This document shows positions 19,440 through 30,500 of a DNA stretch of 64,000 nt, piece after piece. The DNA is taken from contig NC_079886.1 of assembly GCF_029227915.1 (NCBI RefSeq), positions 15,600,501 through 15,664,500 on the forward strand. The letters run 5' to 3'. Origin of the DNA: Hydractinia symbiolongicarpus. Its lineage: Eukaryota; Cnidaria; Hydrozoa; Anthoathecata; Hydractiniidae. The translations under genes and the position numbers were made by a program. The notes under the pieces were generated by a model. It was not told the origin of the DNA and ran no database searches. It saw only the letters and a list, made by a program, of their open reading frames with translations. Positions within the stretch are counted from its first letter, which is position 1, and each line of letters begins with the position of its first letter.

Positions 19440-19836
19440 TGCAGCTCCTTCTGGAAACTTGTGATGTCTTTCCCTACATGTTCTTCTCTCAGGACCATAC
19501 TTTCAAAGTTTTGTAGCAGTATGGTTGTCTGCACCGGAACCGATCAAGGAAGCTTTTGCCTATGCTTGTGACCCGAGTATTAAGACCACGTACACTTTCA
19601 CTAAGTTTAGTCAATCCTTCTAAGGTGAGACCCTGGCTTGTTGGCATTATGAACTTTGCGTAATCCACATCAACTTGTGGCCACCATGGACCGTTGGTTA
19701 GTGAAGCACCTACTGCTTTGAATTTTTACAGACCATGTGGATCTGCACCGTACTCACGACACACTTGTGCAAATCCAGATGTCAAATAAGGATTCTTGTA
19801 TTGGCTAAACCCATTGTCAAAAGGCATGGGTACTTT
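19440..19836 (-). pseudogene. Polinton structural-protein-like remnant
   Basis: Minus-strand blocks: VPMPFDNGFSQYKNPYLTSG, FAQVCREYGADPHGL with a stop after it, KFKAVGASLTNGPWWPQVDV, DYAKFIMPTSQGLTLEGLTK and LSESVRGLNTRVTSIGKSF. The frames then drift before the MLNNILI ORF. The composition is that of a globular protein. It is not named; a capsid or minor-capsid role is only a guess from its context. Confidence 0.35.
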
Positions 19837-19998
19837 AATTCTTCCTAGTATACGTCGCATGTGGTAGTAGACATGGAATCGAAAGACTCTGTAGACACGT
19901 ACAGATCTTGGCGTTCAAGCTTCGTGATACCCAGAGGCCATCGCCTATTCGATTTGTACTTAGCTTTGGGGTTATTCGAATAAATGTTTATAAGAAAG

Positions 19999-20440
19999 AT
20001 GACACCTAAACATTTGTATATTAAAGATATCGACAAGCCCACGCTTTTTGACGATTACCTGAGGCAGTGTGCAGTGTACAAGGATCTAAGTGGTTAAATA
20101 TTTACAGTGACAACGATTTCGCTATTTGGAAAGTGGCACCTGACCAGAGGGTTACTAGGATCGAAATCATGAATGGTTTGTACCGAATCGAGGACCTGGC
20201 AACATATATCAACAAGCAAGCTGATGGAAAGGCTATGGTTTTTGTGCTAAAAAACAAGTGATGTAGGCTCCGAGTCAACGATCGATTCACAGTGGTTATT
20301 CACAGACTCCTTAGGAAACTTATGGGTCTACCAGACGTGGGGAAGTATTTCACGAAGGGCGACTACGATGGGACCTGCAAGACAGACGTTTACCATAGAC
20401 TACGACTGGTCTGCCCACAGCTTGATGAAAACGATTGATT
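19999..20440 (+). pseudogene. Polinton gene remnant (penton-like position, unnamed)
   Basis: ATG at 19999 opens MTPKHLYIKDIDKPTLFDDY. A frameshift at about 20095 leads to WLNIYSDNDFAIWKV and YRIEDLATYINKQADGKAM (stop at 20259), then GLPDVGKYFTKGDYDGTCKT and YHRLRLVCPQLDEND. The blocks remain colinear across three frames. I recall similar proteins in cnidarian Polintons but cannot assign a fold. Confidence 0.4.
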
Positions 20441-20535
20441 TCTGACTGGTAAGAAATCTAAGATTCTTGCTATGCTACCTATGAAAAGAATGCATCTTTC
20501 TTAGGGCTCACGATGCAATTGCTTATAGAATAAAA

Positions 20536-20982
20536 ATGGACAGCATGATATTATATCCGACATTACCGCCAAATGTCCCCGAGGACGACACTATCCAGGA
20601 AGATGAAAGTCAAGTCTACAGATTGAAAAAGATTGAGGAAATAGAACAGTATCTTCGCAAAGAAATCAAAAAACGTGACGGGCTCACAAAGAAGTTCAAG
20701 ATGTATGACACCTGGGTTCGCTACTGTCATTATGGATAACTTGGACTTAGTGTGATCACAACCGGCTGTGGCCTTGGTGCATTAGCAACAGCACTCGGTG
20801 CGTTTTTATGTATTGCCATGGGAGGTATCACATTAGCCATGGGAATCGAACAAGCCGGTCTTAAAAATGCTTCAAAAAGGTTAAGTGCGAAGTCACGGAA
20901 ACATGAAAGCATAAGACTGCTCGCCGAGAGTAACACCCCATTCACACCTAAAGTTAAAACGTGTTTTAATGTGGTTTTATAA
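20536..20982 (+). pseudogene. Polinton membrane-associated protein, stop-interrupted
   Basis: ATG at 20536 gives MDSMILYPTLPPNVPEDDTI, then a helical RLKKIEEIEQYLRKEIKKRD, and a stop at 20737-20739. The same frame continues with a glycine/alanine hydrophobic region (TTGCGLGALATALGAFLCIA and following) and a charged tail to 20982. The combination of short acidic proline-rich N-terminus, coiled-coil helix and glycine-rich membrane segment recurs in Polinton accessory ORFs. One nonsense change separates the halves. Confidence 0.45.
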
Positions 20983-21058
20983 CACCATGTTTTTATATAC
21001 CCCTTCATACCACAGTAAAAGCTGTTTTAATGAAGCCAGTTTTAATAAACTTAGTTTT

Positions 21059-21088
21059 AATAAAACAACCTGTCGAGGTTGTTTTATT
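21059..21088. terminator. Perfect hairpin with AATAAA on both strands
   Basis: AATAAAACAACCT, loop GTCG, AGGTTGTTTTATT: a 13-bp perfect stem whose outer arms place AATAAA on each strand. It lies between Polinton ORFs and may act as a bidirectional 3'-end signal; inference only. Confidence 0.35.
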
Positions 21089-21119
21089 CGTGTTTTATCT
21101 AAAACTATGTTTAAACATA

Positions 21120-21660
21120 AACAAAAATGGCCGATCGCTGGCGTGCTCGTAGAGAACGAGAAAGTTGTTCTCGACATTAGAAGATAAATGAAGCAAAATA
21201 TAAAGAATTAAATGTAGTTGAACTCATATTCGAATTAAGTTTTTGTTCAGAAGAAAACATTTTGGTGTATTTTACGGTAGAACTACTATAGTGGTTATTA
21301 TGGTGTAGCTAACCTAACTATCAGTTAAATTCTGTTGTTGATCTTATATCCAAAGCGATTAAAAATGGTGTCGTAAGCGACTATGAGTTTAGCTTAATCA
21401 TGCAGGAAAAGCAGCGCTATATGGTGTTAAAGGAACAGATGCGGCAGAGAGTATCCTAGAGTATCCTAAACAATATTAATGAAGCGTGCTGAGCTAGTCG
21501 CACAAGGGAGACAGCAAGGGAAAAATAAGGTTCTAAAAAAACTACAATCTATTCAATATGCCAGCGCTGCATAGACAAACCTCCAACGTACACATCCTGT
21601 TACGTTTCCAAGGCGCAAAGCGTTAGCATCTGCTGTGATGCACTTTTGTAAGTACCATAT
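21120..21660 (+). pseudogene. Polinton gene remnants
   Basis: Short colinear coding scraps: KMADRWRARREREKVVLDIR (21.13 kb), a VVDLISKAIKNGVVSDYEFS segment (21.33 kb), LIMQEKQRYMVLKEQMRQRV (21.39 kb) and ELVAQGRQQGKNKVLKKLQS (21.5 kb), separated by stops. Helical and charged. No family recognised. Confidence 0.3.
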
Positions 21661-21675
21661 TTAAAAAACCACAGC

Positions 21676-21960
21676 TTACGATGTTCTTTCAGCACAACCA
21701 ATCACATCCCCAGTGGTTTGATATATAGGCAACTCATTATCATGTACAATGCGTCGCGATTTCCAATACAGCTCTTCGGTCAGGATCTCGAGATTTCGCA
21801 GGCAGGCTGTTTTTACGCAAGGCTCGAAATGAGGACCATCCGTCTGCGTTGACGCATCTTTAAACTTGACTTTTCGGATAGCATTCTCCAATTCTTCTCT
21901 TGACATTTTTAACCTTCCTTTTATACCTAGACAAGCCGCTTCTTTCTTCAGGATGTCCAT
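21676..21960 (-). CDS. SAP-like small protein, Polinton region
   Basis: 94 codons from ATG. The N-terminus DILKKEAACLGIKGRLKMSR followed by EELENAI has the leucine spacing and central glycine of a SAP DNA-binding motif (two helices, residues ~2-28). The rest, DASTQTDGPHFEPCV and ILTEELYWKSRRIVHDNELP, is unrecognised. SAP-bearing small ORFs occur in cnidarian Polintons by my recall. A nuclear DNA-binding role is inferred. Confidence 0.4.
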   Translation of the reverse strand: MDILKKEAACLGIKGRLKMSREELENAIRKVKFKDASTQTDGPHFEPCVKTACLRNLEILTEELYWKSRRIVHDNELPIYQTTGDVIGCAERTS

Positions 21961-22124
21961 GTTTGTTTGTAAGGCTGGTGTCAGCCATATAAACCTTTAA
22001 CATACGTCATCATCGTCATCATCTTCAGACTCACTAAGATAACAAGCAGCATATCTTTCCAGCACTCTTTCAAGTAGTTTTGTACGTAATAGTTGTGCTC
22101 CTGTCTATAAAGCTGCTAGTTCGA

Positions 22125-22601
22125 TTATTGCTGTACATTCGCAATGTTGTTTTTCAGGCACCTTTTTGTTATGGAAGTTGGTTCTAATTTTATCCTCCCA
22201 ACCCTTTCGCTTAGGGTTGAAAAATGATCTTTTTTCACACTTATATTAGTGAAGCAATGCTCCTCCAAAACCTCTACAAGCATAATTCTCGCTGTGTTGA
22301 GAGACACACCACACTTCGAGAAGATAGATATATCAGCAATGAAGATAGCTTGCCCTGATCCAATCACATATCTCTCGTCTTTGCCCTTGTTTGCAGAAAT
22401 AGAATCGCTCAGGACTAGATTTTCTATATTAACATATTCGATATTGTATGGTGTTATGTTACTGTAAAATTCTTTTGATTTGTTATTATATAGGTTTGAA
22501 ATTTGTATCACAATATCATTTATTTCCCTAGCGATAAAGAAAAGACGAAAACTAACAAACAAATAAACATTTTCTGCATATATTTTGGCACCCTCATTCA
22601 T
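22125..22601 (-). CDS. Hypothetical protein, start near repeat
   Basis: 159 codons if started at the ATG of MNEGAKIYAENVYLFVSFRL. The frame is open further upstream, but the first ~40 residues then come from repeat DNA (22.65-22.82 kb), so the later start is preferred. Content: a hydrophobic N-terminal segment, SNLYNNKSKEFYSNITPYN, YVIGSGQAIFIADISIFSKC, GVSLNTARIMLVEVLEEHCF and a basic end. No family recognised. An uninterrupted frame of this length in AT-rich DNA is mildly suggestive of a gene or recent pseudogene. Confidence 0.3.
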   Translation of the reverse strand: MNEGAKIYAENVYLFVSFRLFFIAREINDIVIQISNLYNNKSKEFYSNITPYNIEYVNIENLVLSDSISANKGKDERYVIGSGQAIFIADISIFSKCGVSLNTARIMLVEVLEEHCFTNISVKKDHFSTLSERVGRIKLEPTSITKRCLKNNIANVQQ

Positions 22602-22697
22602 CCACAGGGTTTTTGCCTTGTTGATATTAGAGATGACATCAAAGACAAAAAACCTTGGGAACGAGGGTGATATTTTGGATTTCTGGTGCTCTCTTTT

Positions 22698-22824
22698 CAA
22701 CCTCGTCCCCAGCGCATCTTGCATCTTTTGTCATTCGGGACGCAACCTCGTTCCCGGAGCCTGTTGTCTCGTATCGCTGTGTCCGATGCTAGAAAAGATA
22801 CAAGATGCCCAGGGGACGAGGTTG
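22698..22824. mobile_element. ~127-bp MITE
   Basis: The left end CAACCTCGTCCCCAG continues into GCATCTTGCATCTTTT, and the reverse complement of the right end reads the same with four changes. A partial inner copy of the same end (CGCAACCTCGTTCCCGG) lies at about 22740, and another GGGAACGAGG at 22658, so the element is nested in or built from related ends. Confidence 0.55.
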
Positions 22825-24516
22825 ACGATTTTAGTACAACAGTTGTTGCTTAATACTTTTATGTTAATGGAAACCTAGACCCCATTTTGTTTTTATAGGC
22901 CTGGGTTTCAGGTTGGTGGTCTCGAGTTGGTGCGCACTTTTTTTTTAATCACGTGGTACATTCTACAGCCTTTTAGACAGCCGCCATGTTTGGAGTACTC
23001 TGATCTACTGCCTGACCAGATGAAAACCGGAAACAAAAAAAGAGAAAAATGTTTTACGTTTCTGTTAGACTTTCTTTTACACGGATGCAAGGTCTGTTTT
23101 AATGTATGAAATTTGTGTTGTGTAGGTCTGTTATCCCAAAGCGTGTAGCCCATTTTCCATAGCAATAGCTAGCTGTTGGTTTCACAGCTAGCCATCTGTA
23201 CGAAGACTGTATGGTAGACCTTATTCATTTTCCAATTTTGCCCTAGCAGATCGTAGTAAAAAAATACAATTAAAAAAGCTTAAACTATAGCCTGAAAGGG
23301 GCGTAGTTCCTATTTTCTTTGTAAAAACTGAAAGATATAGCGAGAAAACATGCTGAAAATTTTATTCGAAACTGCAGATCAGATCAGAACTACTAAAATA
23401 ACAAACTCGCCCTAATTTCTCTCCAGCTACAGACATATATAATTCCTATTCATTCCACAATTTATTCACATGATCATAAACATACAACTAAATTTGACCA
23501 CATGCTTGCCATGTCATTACCCAAAATTTAATCGATGAGGGAGAAAATGTGTAGCTATATAGCTCTGATTCCAATTATATTGCTTTTTATAAATATATCA
23601 ACAAATTTCCAACTGTGATAAATCTCTCAATATTTCTGTGCTATTCTATATAAATTAAACATTTTAACTTCCTCAAATTACGCTTCTTTGCAACTCCCAT
23701 TGACCTCGAGTTGTTATGGTTTTTTAAGATAGCTTCTAGCATCGCTGGCTGCCTTACTTTATAATAATTTCCTTTGTTCAAACACCTGCTGCTTCATTAT
23801 GAAGAAAGTATGAGATCCACATTTAAAATACCTGATTTCTCTACGTTATGCTTTAAAATTAATTATATAGCTATCTCCATAGTGCTTAACTTTTTTTTCG
23901 CAATCACAATAAGCATTCTTGCTTGTTGCGATTTTTTAATTATATATGCAATAATTCCTGGTGACAAAATTTTAAAAATGAAAAAGTGTGATAAGCATTA
24001 TATAATTGTCATAATTAATAACCACACTTTAATGTTTTTTTGTTTCTGTGCTTTGTCTGGTCTCCAACAACAATGTTGAATGGAATATCCCTTTCCAATT
24101 GAAACTCCTACATAAGATCTTTTTCATTCAATGCCATCTTTTACAAATTTAAAAAAAAGGAAAGAACAGCATAAACAGAGTCTACTATAATTACGATTTC
24201 ATTGAACTCTGTCTCAGTGATCATTTAAAGTTAATGCTGTTTATTTACCTACAGTTAGATAGATAGATAGATGTGCATATTTTACATGGCTAGCCTCACA
24301 AAAATCAGGGGATATACCCTGTCTATTATTTCCAGGAGGGGCCATGGCTTATTGTGTAAAAAATATTTATATACATTTGCAATGCTTGACACAAATTGGT
24401 AGTTCAAAATTTAAAGTTTATTGTTTGTTTTATTTTTATGGTATATAGAATATTTTTATAAAGTTTAAATACTGAGAAGTTTTTCCTGTGTTTAATTTAA
24501 AATCTACTTAATTTTA
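22825..24516. other. AT-rich non-coding stretch upstream of the RBM33-like gene
   Basis: No convincing ORF. A short TAGA repeat lies at about 24257. It presumably holds the promoter and any 5' non-coding exon of the downstream gene. A splice acceptor (TTTTAG at 24511-24516) just upstream of the first coding ATG supports at least one upstream non-coding exon. Confidence 0.4.
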
Positions 24517-24549
24517 GTGCGAAATAAAAAATAAATTTTTACTCATGAT

Positions 24550-27500
24550 ATGGGTGAAGATCCCCGACCATTGATGGATAACTCTTCTCAACGTGGACCC
24601 CCACCAATGATGCGACCACCCAGAGGACCATTTGGACCTCGTGGTCCCCCACCTGGATTTCGTCCTAGACATCCAGGAGACTGGGGGCCAAGAGGGCCAC
24701 CCCCTGGAATGTTTGGCCCCAGAGGCCACCCACCATTTGGCCCTCGTGGTCCACCACCAGAATGGGCTTTAAGAGGGCCTCATCCTGACTTTTTTAGACC
24801 AAGAGGTCCAATGGATGGACCATTTAGAGGGCCACATGGCGAGTTCGGTCCTCGGGGAGAAAAATTTCCAGGAGAATTTAGTGACTTTCGTGGACTGAGA
24901 CCAGACATGTTTATGGGTCCTCGACCATTTGGTATGAGACCAATTGGACCTGCCGATAATGGACAATTTGCAGAAGATGATTTTGGCTCTGCTGATTTCA
25001 ATGGTTTGCCTAGTTCAGCAGAAGGTCAGCAAAAAAAAAAGAAAAGCAAGAAGAAGAAGAAAAGTAGTGCTGATGATGCAAAATTTCCAACACAGAAGGC
25101 AAAGGATCCTGTTAAAGCTGAGTAAGTTTTACCATAATGAACAAAAGTAGCATGTATTTGTATGTTGAGTGGTACACATCTTTAACTTGCAGCGTTTAAT
25201 TAATGGCATTGGCAATTATTACTTTTTGTTATTTAAATGTTGTGCTTTATGTTGGGATCGTCTCAAAATGTTTGTATGTTTTTTTCGTATAATTATACAA
25301 ACGCTACGAAGTACTTCGTTTCGTGAAACGAATGTCATACGAAGTGCTTCGTTTAAAATAAAAAATGTAAACGAAGTTTATACGAACTTTTTTAATATAT
25401 GATACCAACTTAGACGAAAAGAAATGATACAAACTTTAAAAGAAACCAGAAATTAGAAAAATTTTAATATATACGAGGTTGACTTCTTTGAAAAGACTAG
25501 TAAAATTGCATATTCATAGGTTCAATCTACACAATCTACGGCGATCTTTTCGCTTTATACGATCCTGTTTTCATGATTTTTAAACGATCTACGGCGTTCT
25601 TTTCGTTTTCTACGATCCCGTTTTCATGATTTTTAAACGATCCACAGAGATGTTTTTGCTTTCTATGATGCAGTGGAGACGATCCCTAAAGACCTTAGAT
25701 AATAAATCCAATTATAATAAACGAACTTCGTATAAGCAAATTTTTATACGAACTTCTTTAAAAATGATACGAACTACATACAAACTTTGTTTTAAATGAT
25801 ACGAACTTTATACGAACTTGTAATTTTGATGATACGAAAAAGTTCGTATTAAAAATAAAATGATACGAAAGATTTAATAAATCGATACAAAGTTTTTTAT
25901 ACGAATTATACGAACTACGTACGAACATTTTGAGACAGTCCCTTAATGTATGTGTTTATATTTAGTCCACAAAATTGTGTCTCGTTTTGATTGGTTCTAG
26001 ATATGAATTTACTAAATGTGCATAAAATATTTGTGATATTCAGTCTTGGTCATGAATAGCGTGCGATCGCACGCGCACGCCTCCGCACGCGCCATGTGAA
26101 ATTCGGGCGTGCTCTTTATCACACGCCTTGTTCTACTTCGTACACACGCCAAGCAGAACTGAGCTATTTTAGAGTAATCCCTTACCCAAACTTTACATAA
26201 TACATAATTGTTCTTCAGTGTTAAAATGTATCTCTAAAATGTATTTCTACCCACCTTCATTAAAATTGCTGACGTGAGATACATTTCAAATGTTTTGCGT
26301 CTGTATTGCGTCGACAATATTTTTTTCTTTTTCAGCTGGCAAAAAATTTCGTCATTAACCTTGAATTGCTCTCCTTAATACGATGACAAAGGAAATGAAG
26401 TACAAGTCCTATTGACCTACCTTCCTGATGGTGTACTTCTTAAGTTAATAGTTCTGTCCCAACTAGCTCTCTATGTTTTAAGATAAACTGATTAGGAAGT
26501 AAGTTATACACATGTTATAAACGAACTGAAGGTCAGGACATCATTAAGTTGAACATCGCAGAAGTAGCCGGTGACATGCTTCAAAAAATGCTTGACACAG
26601 GCACAGTTCAATGCAAAGCAAAACTGTACAGGAGACTCAATTGTTAGAGTCTGGGCAGGGCTGACTTATTGCATGCTGTGTTGTGTGGGAGACAGAACTT
26701 CTGGACTTCTTTTTAATATGATATACATTTTTTTTGATTATTATTACTAAACATATTTAATTTCTCTTTCCTCTTTTAAAAAGATTTTTTAAACTTTATT
26801 GAACATGTTTTTTCTTTGGTATTATTACATTACGAGAACATTCGTCCGAAACCTATATTAAGGTACAGGACACCTAACCTCTCCCATGTTCTGGTTATAT
26901 TTAACTTGCATGGGTGCGCACTCTTCTCGCAGTATTCTCTGTGACAATGAAGGTCAGACTGACTTGTGGCATGGTTCCAAATGGTCCTCCGTCTTTCGTT
27001 CGAGTCTCAGTGTAATGTACCAGCCGAGCATAAGAGTGTCAGCATGAAGGAAAGGGGCCGACTTTAATGTTCTCTATACCTTACATTCTTCATAATAACA
27101 CCATTCATTAAATTTCACAACAAAATTACGTCGGCAATTTTTTTGCCAACTACTATGCTTCAAAAACCCGGCGCTGCCGCTCTCCTGAATGTAATAATTG
27201 TACGCCAAAATCATAAGCTAGGCATGCGACACTGATCGCACGCCTGTATTAGTGTAGGCGTACGTACCACCGCATGGGGGTGCAAATATTCATGACCAAG
27301 ACTGATATTCAAATAGAACATTGAAATTTTTTATGCCAAATCAATTGTATATATGCAGTAAATTATTGCTTGCAACCATACACCATCTTTATATAGTGGA
27401 ATGCAATATTTGTTGCACAACAAGAAAATTCTGCTCATACCTAGGCCTGTTTTCACAATCTACTACAGAAACATTACAATGTTGGCAACAACAAGGATGT

Positions 27501-30500
27501 ATTTTGTTTTGTTTTTTTAGAGACAAGGAGAATGGAAAAGATGTAAGTCATTTTTAAATTTCATTTTTAAACTATACCATATCATTCAATAATTTATAAA
27601 ATCTTATTTGTAGGGAGAGGAAAGTGACGTAGATGAGGTAAGGAACGAGACTATTACACAGCAAAAAACAATGTAAAAAATGTGGTTTTCTAACATCTTA
27701 TTGGTGTTAATTTTATTGAATATTAGATTTAGAAATGTTATGGCAAGATTGATTAGCCATTGTTCAGACTTTCTCAGATTTGCCTCTAAGATCTCAAGAT
27801 TGTTTTTCTCTATGACTTTGAAACTTGGCATGATTGTAGCATATCATAAAACAAACAATTTACCAGCCTTAGTATTTTGATTATGTCACATATTTGTTGG
27901 TGACAAGTGTACTTGTAAGTTTTGTGAAATGTTACTTTTTAAAGTTATTATTTTTAACAGTCTTAAAATTTGGTTGAGAAAAAAATATAGCCCTAAAATA
28001 TTGCTTAAACAATGAAAATTGTACAATCCAGACCCAAAATTATCTAATTAAAGTCATGTCTAGTCTGAATTTTCTTTTTTTTTCGTACATTCTTTTCTGT
28101 AAAAACCTTTAACAGGTGTCAAAAAATGCAAATGGACAAGGAAAATTGAAAAAAAAATGTGCTTGAAAAAAGGATTGACCAACAAAATTCACAATGTTGA
28201 CTCTCTTTGTCAAAGGAATAACAAGTTGTTTTTATTTTTAGGATAAGTTGCTTGCAAGTGATGATGAAGACGAGTAAGTGGAAAATTTTGTTCATGTCAC
28301 ATTTAAGATTGAGCTGTGTCATTGCTTTTTGTTTATTTTTTTGTTAGTTCATCTTCTTCTTCATCGAGTGACAGTTCTGATGGAGATGACACTGATAATA
28401 AAGGGGGTATGTTAGCATGCTTCTGTTATTTATCCTGAGATTGTTGTTTTTCGTGTTGAAATTTAATTTTTTAACATGATTTTTAGATTGTGCCCCACAG
28501 TTGCCAATGCAAGCAGGAGGATCAAGGTAAACATTGTTTTTAACAGTTTGCATTGATATTTTTGTTGTATATGCTACATTGGTTTACACAAATGATTTTA
28601 TTATATTTGTCAAAAAAATTAAAAGATGTACAAAACTGCCATTACATGCTATCATCATCATCATTCATCACTCTCGGCTTAACGTCCGATTTCCATGCTA
28701 GCATGTGTTTGACGGGGTATATTAATGACCCTCTTCCAATCTGATCTAGACTGTGTTAGATCTATACTCAACTTCCTCTGTATCAAGTCTGTCCTTATAA
28801 CCTCCTGCCAAGTCTTTCTCGGTCTGCCTTTGGGCTTTGCCCCAGGAACTATCAAGTCTCTACACTTTCTTACCCAATTATCCCCCTCCATTCTTTCCAA
28901 GTGCCCCAGCCAATTCAATCTTTTAATCTGGATAACATCTTTAATTCTTCGGATACTTAGCCTGCTTCTTAGGTCATCTGAACTCTTTCTGTCTCTCTGG
29001 CGTTACACATCCACCTAACCATTCTCATATCATTCCTTTCCAAACGGCCAAGATCTTCCTGCTTCACTGCCCATGTCTCACTACCGTACAACATAACACT
29101 TCTTACACAGGCCTCATACAACCTATACCTTTTAACTTAATTGACAAGACTCTGCTAGTCAACAAAGGAAGTAACTCTCTGAACTTTTTCCAAGCAGAAC
29201 CTATCCTGCAAGTAACACTTCTTCCAACAGCCCCTTCACTGCCCAACATATCACCTAAGTAACAGAAGTCCTCAACTATCTATAACGAGCCTTTGTTGTA
29301 CATCATTGAAGCTGGAAATACTTCATTCTCTATAATCTCACCTTTGCAACACTACTACTGCACTTCCTATGTACCCAATGCTTCTAAGTCTGACAAAAAA
29401 TTGAGTTACTACCAACCCCTTTCCTGCAAACTCCACAGGGCCACTTTCCAACTACAAGGTCACACTTGCCTCCAATGCTACTAATCATGACTTTAGACTT
29501 TGCTGTGTTCACCCTTAGCTCTTTCTCTTTCTAGTCCTTTCTTCCACTTCTCAAACTTTTCAACTAATTCTTCCATCGACTCTGCTATGAGAACCAAATC
29601 TTCTGCATATAATAACTCCCATGGACAACCTGTTCTGAACTCCATCAACAGCGCTTCTAAGATTAGAAAGACAAAGGACTAAGTAGAGAACCCTGATGTA
29701 CACCAACATTTACACTAAATTCATCACTAAGTGAATCGTTAATCCTGACACGAATTTTAGCATTGCTGTACATAGACTGTACCATCGTAACTAGCCACTC
29801 ATCTGCACTTAATTTTCTCATAGCCCACCAAATAACTTTACGTGGCACTCTATCAAAAGCTTTCTCTAAATCTACAAAGGCAAAATAGAGATTCTTTCTC
29901 TTTCCTAAATACTTTTCCTGAAGCTGTCTGAGTAAAAATATTGCATCTGTAGTACCACGCCCTGGAACAAAACCAAATTGCATCTTATCTATATCAATTC
30001 TTTCTCTAAGTAACTTATCAATCACTCTTTCAATAACTTTCATTACTTCATCAACCAACTTCTAACTTCTATAGTTACCTCTTTCTAATGCATCACCCTT
30101 GCCCTTGAAACAATTCACTATTACACTCGACTGCCACTCACTTGGAATAGCACCATCCTTTATAATCTGATTAGCAAGACTTGTAGTAAGCTCAACTCCA
30201 ATATATCCAGATGCTTTTATCATCTCTGCAACAATACCTGATACTCCTGCAGTCTTGCCAATCTTCACTTTCCTAATAGCCGCCACTATCCATTCTGTCT
30301 TGATCTGCATTGCTGGCCCTTCTACAACATCATCATCAGATAAATTATCATCATCCCAATCAAACTCAGTGTTAAGCAACCTCTGATTATGATTCTTCCA
30401 AGCTACCCTTTTCTCCTCCTCTGTGCTAGCCAAAACACCTTCATCATTACGTATACACTTCTCACCTACAATATTTTGATTAGTCTTCTTCATTTGCTTT

